DNA of 35,817 nucleotides, from NCBI GenBank assembly GCA_905215615.1, contig CAJMQM010000004.1:1-35817 (forward strand), in the 5' to 3' direction. Origin of the DNA: an uncultured bacterium. GTDB lineage: Bacteria; Bacillota; Clostridia; TANB77; CAG-508. Each line of letters begins with the position of its first letter. Within the stretch, counting starts at the first letter, position 1. The position numbers and the translations under genes are program-made. This document shows, piece by piece, positions 31,659 to 35,817 of this stretch. The notes beneath the pieces were generated by a model. It searched no databases and was not told the origin of the DNA. It was given only the letters and a program-made list of their open reading frames with translations.

Positions 31659-32891
31659 TTATAATGTAATTATTTTATGAGTATAGTCTAAATTCGCATA
31701 AGAATCTTTAAGATACCCTAATGTATATATATCTGTTGCATTTATATCTATTTGCAATAAACGTTTTAAGTTTTTGTTTTTGCTTTCAGTCATAAATTTT
31801 TTTACAGATGTTACAACTTGGATGTTATTATTCATTTTAGAAATTTCTGAAATTAATGTTTTACCTCTATTGCTAACTCCTAAAATTCTAACATATGGAT
31901 TTATTTTTTTGGAAATTTCTATATCTTTTTTAGTAATTCCAAGCAATGCACATACAAGTATTCTTTGTATTCTTGTTTGAGTATATCTTTTGCTTTTTAC
32001 AATGTTCATAAAATCTCTTAAATTATTGCAAGAATCTGATGCATTTTTTATTGCATTTTCTAACCCTTCTGAAACATCTGGTAATTCTGCTATTTCAGCT
32101 ACACTCATTTTTCTTAAGGCATATAATATTTCTTTTTGAAAAATTGCTAAATCTATAACATATTTACCTTGATTTACACTATTTGCTAATAAATTATAAG
32201 AAAATTTAGGCATAACTTTTCTTATTTCTTCATATTCTCCTCTTGAAATCATCCTTCTTATTGCTGTTGCACTTGCAAAATCGTCTACAATAAATTCATC
32301 GTTATACAATACTTTTTCTCTTGGAATTCCTACTGGGTACATAGTGCTTCTTAATTTTTTTAGTGCTTTTAAATATTCTATTGCTAATATATTATTTGAA
32401 CTTGTCATAACATTTATGTATTTTTTTATATCATTTAGGTACATCATAACCGCATTTTCTCTAGCTTTTGGGTATGATATGCCTTTGCTAAGTTCATGGT
32501 TTAATATTGTTACATACTCTTTTGGCTCTTGATACAAAACTGTTGCAATATTATTTAACAAAGAAATATCTTTTGCTTCCATACCAAATGCAATATTATC
32601 TACAATTCCTAAGCTGTTTAATAGCTTTACTGCACCTTCTGCAAAATTTTCTGCACTTGACACGCTATAAACTGTTGGAAGCTCTATTACTAAGTCTGCT
32701 CCACCTTTAAGTGCCATCTCAGCTTTTGTCCATTTATCTACTATTGAAGTATTACCTCTTTGTACAAAGTTACCAGAAATAACACAAACTGTATAATTTG
32801 AATTTGTTTGCTCTATAGACTGCATCATATGGTATAAATGTCCATTATGAAATGGATTATATTCTCCAATAATTCCAAGTACTCTGCCCAA
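31659..32891 (-). CDS. tmcAL: tRNA(Met) cytidine acetate ligase
   Basis: TmcAL (YlbM) uses acetate and ATP to form N4-acetylcytidine at the wobble position of elongator tRNA-Met. The 410-residue protein begins with the nucleotidyltransferase signature IIGEYNPFHNGHLYHM (HxGH), then CVISGNFVQRGNTSIVDKW, ADLVIELPTVYSVSSAE and, later, a conserved YNDEFIVDDFASATAIRRMI-type segment. The C-terminal RNA-binding half ends at normal length. The start is TTG at 32891 with AAAGGGG 9 nt upstream. Its promoter overlaps the divergent rnhA promoter, and coaE follows. Confidence 0.94.
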   Translation of the reverse strand: MGRVLGIIGEYNPFHNGHLYHMMQSIEQTNSNYTVCVISGNFVQRGNTSIVDKWTKAEMALKGGADLVIELPTVYSVSSAENFAEGAVKLLNSLGIVDNIAFGMEAKDISLLNNIATVLYQEPKEYVTILNHELSKGISYPKARENAVMMYLNDIKKYINVMTSSNNILAIEYLKALKKLRSTMYPVGIPREKVLYNDEFIVDDFASATAIRRMISRGEYEEIRKVMPKFSYNLLANSVNQGKYVIDLAIFQKEILYALRKMSVAEIAELPDVSEGLENAIKNASDSCNNLRDFMNIVKSKRYTQTRIQRILVCALLGITKKDIEISKKINPYVRILGVSNRGKTLISEISKMNNNIQVVTSVKKFMTESKNKNLKRLLQIDINATDIYTLGYLKDSYANLDYTHKIITL

Positions 32892-32910
32892 AGAAAAACA
32901 CCCCTTTGTC

Positions 32911-32939
32911 TTGTAAATTTAACTCATTATTGATATAAT
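32911..32939 (+). promoter_or_regulatory. Sigma-A promoter of rnhA
   Basis: TTGTAA (32911-32916), 17-nt spacer, TATAAT (32934-32939), about 50 bp before the rnhA start. Its -10 box overlaps that of the divergent promoter by 5 bp. Confidence 0.72.
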
Positions 32940-32963
32940 AACACAAAAATTAAAATTTTACAA
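32935..32963 (-). promoter_or_regulatory. Sigma-A promoter of tmcAL, overlapping the rnhA promoter
   Basis: Minus strand: TTGTAA (32963-32958), 17-nt spacer, TATTAT (32940-32935). The two divergent promoters have the same -35 sequence and the same spacer length. Confidence 0.65.
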
Positions 32964-32990
32964 TTACTTTAAGCTTAGAGGAGAAAAAAT

Positions 32991-33428
32991 ATGGATGAAA
33001 TTACAATATATACAGATGGTGCATGTAGTGGCAACCCTGGTCCTGGTGGTTGGGGAGCAATTTTAATATGTAAAGATTTAAAAAAAGAGCTTTCTGGTGG
33101 AAGTAAAAATACTACAAATAATATTATGGAAATGACTGCTGTAATTGAGGCACTTAAAGCTTTAAAACATCCTTGTAATGTGCAGTTATATAGTGATAGT
33201 GCATATGTGGTAAATGCTTTTTTACAGCATTGGGTAGATGGTTGGCAAAGAAACAATTGGAAACCTGCCGATAAAAAAGATGTTAAAAATAAAGAACTTT
33301 GGTTAGAATTATTAGAACTAACTAAAACACACAATGTTGCTTTTCATAAAGTAAAAGGACATGCAGATAACGAATTAAATAATCGCTGTGACGAGTTAGC
33401 TAGAAATGCAATTAAATCTTTTATTTAA
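32991..33428 (+). CDS. rnhA: Ribonuclease HI
   Basis: Degrades the RNA strand of RNA-DNA hybrids. The 145-residue protein has the four catalytic acids Asp9 (IYTDGACSGNPGPGGWG), Glu47 (MEMTA), Asp69 (LYSDSAYV) and Asp134 (CDELA), plus His124 in KVKGHADN. The basic protrusion WVDGWQRNNWKPADKKDVKN is present, as in E. coli RNase HI. No N-terminal hybrid-binding domain. GAGGAG lies 7-8 nt before the ATG. Alone on the plus strand, with its own promoter and a strong shared terminator. Confidence 0.97.
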   Translation: MDEITIYTDGACSGNPGPGGWGAILICKDLKKELSGGSKNTTNNIMEMTAVIEALKALKHPCNVQLYSDSAYVVNAFLQHWVDGWQRNNWKPADKKDVKNKELWLELLELTKTHNVAFHKVKGHADNELNNRCDELARNAIKSFI

Positions 33429-33507
33429 TATTAGAAATAACGTACATAGAATAATTTGTGTAAATTTTACACAAACTTTCTGATATTCTTATGTTCACTT
33501 TTGTAAT

Positions 33508-33550
33508 AAAAAATAGCATATACAAACTAATTATTGTATATGCTATTTTT
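33508..33550. terminator. Bidirectional terminator between rnhA and the 47-aa gene
   Basis: A perfect 17-bp stem AAAAATAGCATATACAA / TTGTATATGCTATTTTT with an 8-nt loop. A-tract and T-tract on either side let it serve both convergent transcripts. Confidence 0.9.
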
Positions 33551-33558
33551 TATTGCTA

Positions 33559-33702
33559 TTATTTCTTTGATTCTTGTAGTTTTTCAATTTCATCTATACT
33601 TAGTCCAGTTATTTCACTTATTTGTTCTATATCTAGCCCAAATTCTAGCATTTCTCTTGCAACATCTTCGTCATCGTTTTTTCTATTTTGTAATAATCCC
33701 AT
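33559..33702 (-). CDS. 47-aa protein resembling the C-terminal tail of Rpn/PD-(D/E)XK nucleases
   Basis: A small helical protein, MGLLQNRKNDDEDVAREMLE followed by FGLDIEQISEITGLSIDEIE. The second part has the pattern of the short helix-turn-helix-like tail that closes many Rpn-family (recombination-promoting nuclease/transposase-like) proteins. No nuclease domain is attached or nearby. Its ribosome binding site GGAGGGGAG forms the last codons of the upstream CmpB-family gene; that stop codon is 1 nt before the ATG, so the two are tightly coupled. It could be a free-standing DNA- or protein-binding module or the residue of a lost nuclease. Confidence 0.7.
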   Translation of the reverse strand: MGLLQNRKNDDEDVAREMLEFGLDIEQISEITGLSIDEIEKLQESKK

Positions 33703-33703
33703 T

Positions 33704-34603
33704 TTAGCTCTCCCCTCCATTTTCATTGTCTGTTTTATTTGCTTTTACAGACTTTTTACTAAGCTTTTTCTGTGTAGGGTTAGTCGTCTTTGTGCTTATC
33801 TTTTTCTGAATTTCGCTTGCTTTGTTGTTTATTTTCTTTTGAACCTCATTTGCCTTATTATTTATTTTTTTCTGTACATCATTTGCTTTATTAGTAAATT
33901 CTTCTTTTACCTCTGCTGTTTTTCTTTTCAATTCTTTGCTTTTTTCTTTTAATATTGTAGTAAAGTTTGGAAATGCATCTATTAATCTTCTATTTAAGAA
34001 CGATTTATTTCTTAATATTTCTCTAACCTTTTCAGAAATTTCATCTGTATTATCTTTGGTCTTATCTTGGCTAACTTCTTTATTTGTCTTTTTGAAGTTA
34101 TATATTATCTTAGATGATATTATAAGGTCTGTAAAAAATATAATTGCAATTACAATTGAAATTATATTAAGTGTATTAGTTTGTAACCCTTGTATAATTG
34201 ATAGTAAAAATGGATTAAATACATAAATTACTAGTATTCCTGCAATTCCAAATGGTACTAATGTTTCTAAACATATTCTTCCATTTATGTTAAACCTCAT
34301 GTTGCTATAATCCCACCATCTTGCATTAAAAGCTTTTTCCATTATAAAACTTGTTGTATATTCTAGTGTTCCACATAATACCATTGCTAATATAAATAGA
34401 CCAACTGGATGTTCTTCAAATGGTGTTAAACATAGTGTAATTAAAAGTCCTCCACATCCATATATTGGACAATATGGTCCTATTAAAAATCCTCTATCTG
34501 AAAGTTTATGTTTCTGAACTAATTGTAAAACCACTTCACAAATCCAGCCTGCAACTGCATATATAATAAATAACATAAAATAGGTTGGTATACTGTACTC
34601 CAT
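33704..34603 (-). CDS. CmpB/DUF1113-family membrane protein with repeat-containing tail
   Basis: A putative ABC-transporter-permease family protein (PF06541, CmpB type) common in clostridia, without proven transport function. The 299 residues hold about five membrane helices (first at 7-28, last near 143-165). The family motifs are AGWICEVV, RGFLIGPYCPIYGCGG and EYTTSFIMEKAFNARWWDYS. The cytosolic tail (about 168-299) is Lys-rich and helical, with three 11-residue repeats at 238-270. The ATG at 34603 has GAGGGG 6 nt upstream; an upstream TTG at 34621 would add six residues before the motif. No ATPase gene is adjacent. The 47-aa gene is coupled downstream. Confidence 0.85.
   Translation of the reverse strand: MEYSIPTYFMLFIIYAVAGWICEVVLQLVQKHKLSDRGFLIGPYCPIYGCGGLLITLCLTPFEEHPVGLFILAMVLCGTLEYTTSFIMEKAFNARWWDYSNMRFNINGRICLETLVPFGIAGILVIYVFNPFLLSIIQGLQTNTLNIISIVIAIIFFTDLIISSKIIYNFKKTNKEVSQDKTKDNTDEISEKVREILRNKSFLNRRLIDAFPNFTTILKEKSKELKRKTAEVKEEFTNKANDVQKKINNKANEVQKKINNKASEIQKKISTKTTNPTQKKLSKKSVKANKTDNENGGES
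33794..33892 (-). repeat. Three 33-bp tandem repeats inside the CmpB-family gene
   Basis: Three in-frame units encode NKANDVQKKIN, NKANEVQKKIN and NKASEIQKKIS. The 11-residue period fits a coiled coil of the hendecad type. Units 1 and 2 are nearly identical in protein; the third has diverged. Confidence 0.85.
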
Positions 34604-34690
34604 AAATTTCCCCTCTTTCAATTTTTATATGCTAATTTTTATTAAGTATTTACCATTTTATTTTAGTTTGGACTAATATTTTTGCTTAAA

Positions 34691-35800
34691 TTATAATTTT
34701 ATAATTTTTTCCCATGGTAAGTTTTCTTTTCCAAAATGCCCATAATTTGTTGTTAAATTATATATTGGATTCTTTAACTCTAAATATTCTATCATACCAT
34801 TTGGTGTTAAATCAAATTTATTTTTTATTAGCTCTACTAATTCTTGCTCTGTTTTAGTAGCAGTTCCAAATGTGTTAATATATATTGAAAGTGGTTCTTT
34901 TTTTCCAATTGCATATGATATTTGAATTTCACATTTTTTTGCATAGCCATTTGCCACAATATTTTTAGCAATATGTCTTAACATGTATGCTGCAGACCTA
35001 TCTACTTTACTTGCATCTTTACCAGAGAAGGCTCCTCCTCCATGCCTAGCATATCCTCCATATGTATCCACTATTATTTTTCTTCCTGTAAGTCCTGTAT
35101 CTCCTAGAGGTCCACCTATTATAAATCTTCCTGTTGGATTTATGTAAATTTTAGTATTTTCGTCCATCATATTTTGAGGTACTACTTTTTTTATTACTTT
35201 TTCTATTATATCTGACCTAATTTGTTCATTTGAAGCAGTCTCCAAATGTTGTGTAGAAATTAGTATTGTTTCTATTCTTTTTGGCAAATTATTTTCATAT
35301 TCTACTGTAACTTGAGTTTTTCCATCTGGTCTTAAATAATTTATCTCTCCGCTTTTTCTTACATCTGTTAATTTTTTAGAAAGTTTATGTGCCATGTTAA
35401 TTGCATATGGCATGTAGTTTTCTGTTTCGTTGCAAGCATACCCAAACATTATTCCTTGGTCTCCTGCACCTCCAATGTCTACTCCTAATGCTATGTCTGA
35501 GCTTTGTTTATTTATATTAATTTTTACTTCACACGTTTTGTAATTTATATCTGTTTCTTCATTATTATAGCCAACATTTTTTATAGTATCTCTTACAATT
35601 TGCTCTACATCTACATTTCCTTTAGAAGTAACTTCTCCAGCAACTACTATTAAATTTTTAGAAGCAAATGTTTCAACTGCAACTCTAGAATTTTTATCTA
35701 TTTTTAAATATGCATCAAGTATATTATCTGAAATAGTGTCACATAGTTTATCTGGATGTCCTTCTGTTACACTTTCTGATGTAAAATAATATTTATTCAT
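34691..35800 (-). CDS. metK: S-adenosylmethionine synthetase
   Basis: Makes S-adenosylmethionine from methionine and ATP. The 369-residue protein begins MNKYYFTSESVTEGHPDKLCD, with the ATP/metal motifs GHPDK, GAGDQGIMFGYACNE and GGGAFSGKD, and the C-terminal GHFGKENLPWEK. It is 15-25 residues shorter than usual; the gap is just before GAGDQG, where the flexible active-site loop region after QGVD is normally longer. AAGGAGG lies 7 nt before the ATG. The window ends 17 nt upstream of the start, so any SAM riboswitch would lie outside. Confidence 0.97.
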   Translation of the reverse strand: MNKYYFTSESVTEGHPDKLCDTISDNILDAYLKIDKNSRVAVETFASKNLIVVAGEVTSKGNVDVEQIVRDTIKNVGYNNEETDINYKTCEVKININKQSSDIALGVDIGGAGDQGIMFGYACNETENYMPYAINMAHKLSKKLTDVRKSGEINYLRPDGKTQVTVEYENNLPKRIETILISTQHLETASNEQIRSDIIEKVIKKVVPQNMMDENTKIYINPTGRFIIGGPLGDTGLTGRKIIVDTYGGYARHGGGAFSGKDASKVDRSAAYMLRHIAKNIVANGYAKKCEIQISYAIGKKEPLSIYINTFGTATKTEQELVELIKNKFDLTPNGMIEYLELKNPIYNLTTNYGHFGKENLPWEKIIKL

Positions 35801-35817
35801 TTATATTCCTCCTTAAA

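Noticed and set aside
33559..34603. Insertion sequence or transposon around the Rpn-like small gene
   Set aside because: No transposase domain, terminal inverted repeats or target-site duplication are seen. The small gene is coupled to the CmpB-family gene.
35801..35817. SAM riboswitch upstream of metK
   Set aside because: Only 17 nt of leader are in the window, containing just the ribosome binding site. It can be neither seen nor excluded.
1..35817. CRISPR arrays, tRNA or rRNA genes
   Set aside because: No regularly spaced repeats and no tRNA- or rRNA-like stretches were found by reading. The only tandem repeats are the three 33-bp coding units near 33.8 kb.

Overview
The window is a stretch of core chromosome from a very AT-rich, endospore-forming Firmicute of the class Clostridia, most likely uncultured or poorly studied. 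The evidence is a complete spoIIIA operon (spoIIIAA to spoIIIAH), spoIIM, spoVS, gerW/ytfJ with its DUF2953 partner, RNase Y and YmdB, strong AAGGAGG-type ribosome binding sites, several TTG and GTG starts, and proteins rich in Ile, Lys and Asn. Almost every gene is on the minus strand. Only the vanW-dac pair and rnhA run the other way. No tRNA, rRNA, CRISPR array, insertion sequence or prophage was found.

Layout in plus coordinates (transcription mostly runs right to left). 1-600: the start of an ABC exporter subunit and, upstream of it, a chimeric ORF that joins the N-terminus of methionyl-tRNA synthetase to the C-terminus of an ABC exporter. 0.6-5.1 kb: glmM, argS and a phosphofructokinase. 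5.1-10.5 kb: the eight-gene spoIIIA operon. 10.7-15.6 kb: an unknown membrane protein, yebC, a decayed iron-dependent alcohol dehydrogenase, ogt and rpmE. 15.7-18.2 kb: a previously untracked 53-aa membrane protein, then on the plus strand a VanW protein and a D-Ala-D-Ala carboxypeptidase. 18.2-21.9 kb: recA-recX-scpA-ytfI-gerW, without the usual scpB. 21.9-26.7 kb: a membrane-anchored peptide-binding protein, then rny-ymdB-spoVS. 27-30 kb: xerD, spoIIM and endonuclease Q. 30-33 kb: a two-gene unit with a degenerate HD-GYP-like protein, coaE and tmcAL. 33-35.8 kb: rnhA (plus strand), a 47-aa protein, a CmpB-family membrane protein and metK.

Functionally the region mixes sporulation (feeding-tube channel, engulfment, spore germination), DNA maintenance (RecA/RecX, XerD, EndoQ, Ogt, RNase HI, ScpA), translation and tRNA (ArgRS, L31, YebC, TmcAL), and central metabolism (GlmM, PFK, CoaE, MetK). 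Many units end in clear intrinsic terminators and several start at near-consensus sigma-A promoters, so operon boundaries can be read fairly well.

No large undescribed system is evident. The observation most worth testing is small: two unrelated genes, spoIIIAD and coaE, lack a Shine-Dalgarno at normal distance. Each instead has AAAGGAG exactly 32 nt before the ATG, with a perfect 8-bp stem and 5-nt loop between, which would shorten the effective spacing to 11 nt in both. Other points of interest are the metG/ABC chimera, divergent promoters that share one -10 box, a Shine-Dalgarno inside a terminator-like hairpin before the carboxypeptidase gene, and the inactive-looking HD-GYP protein.
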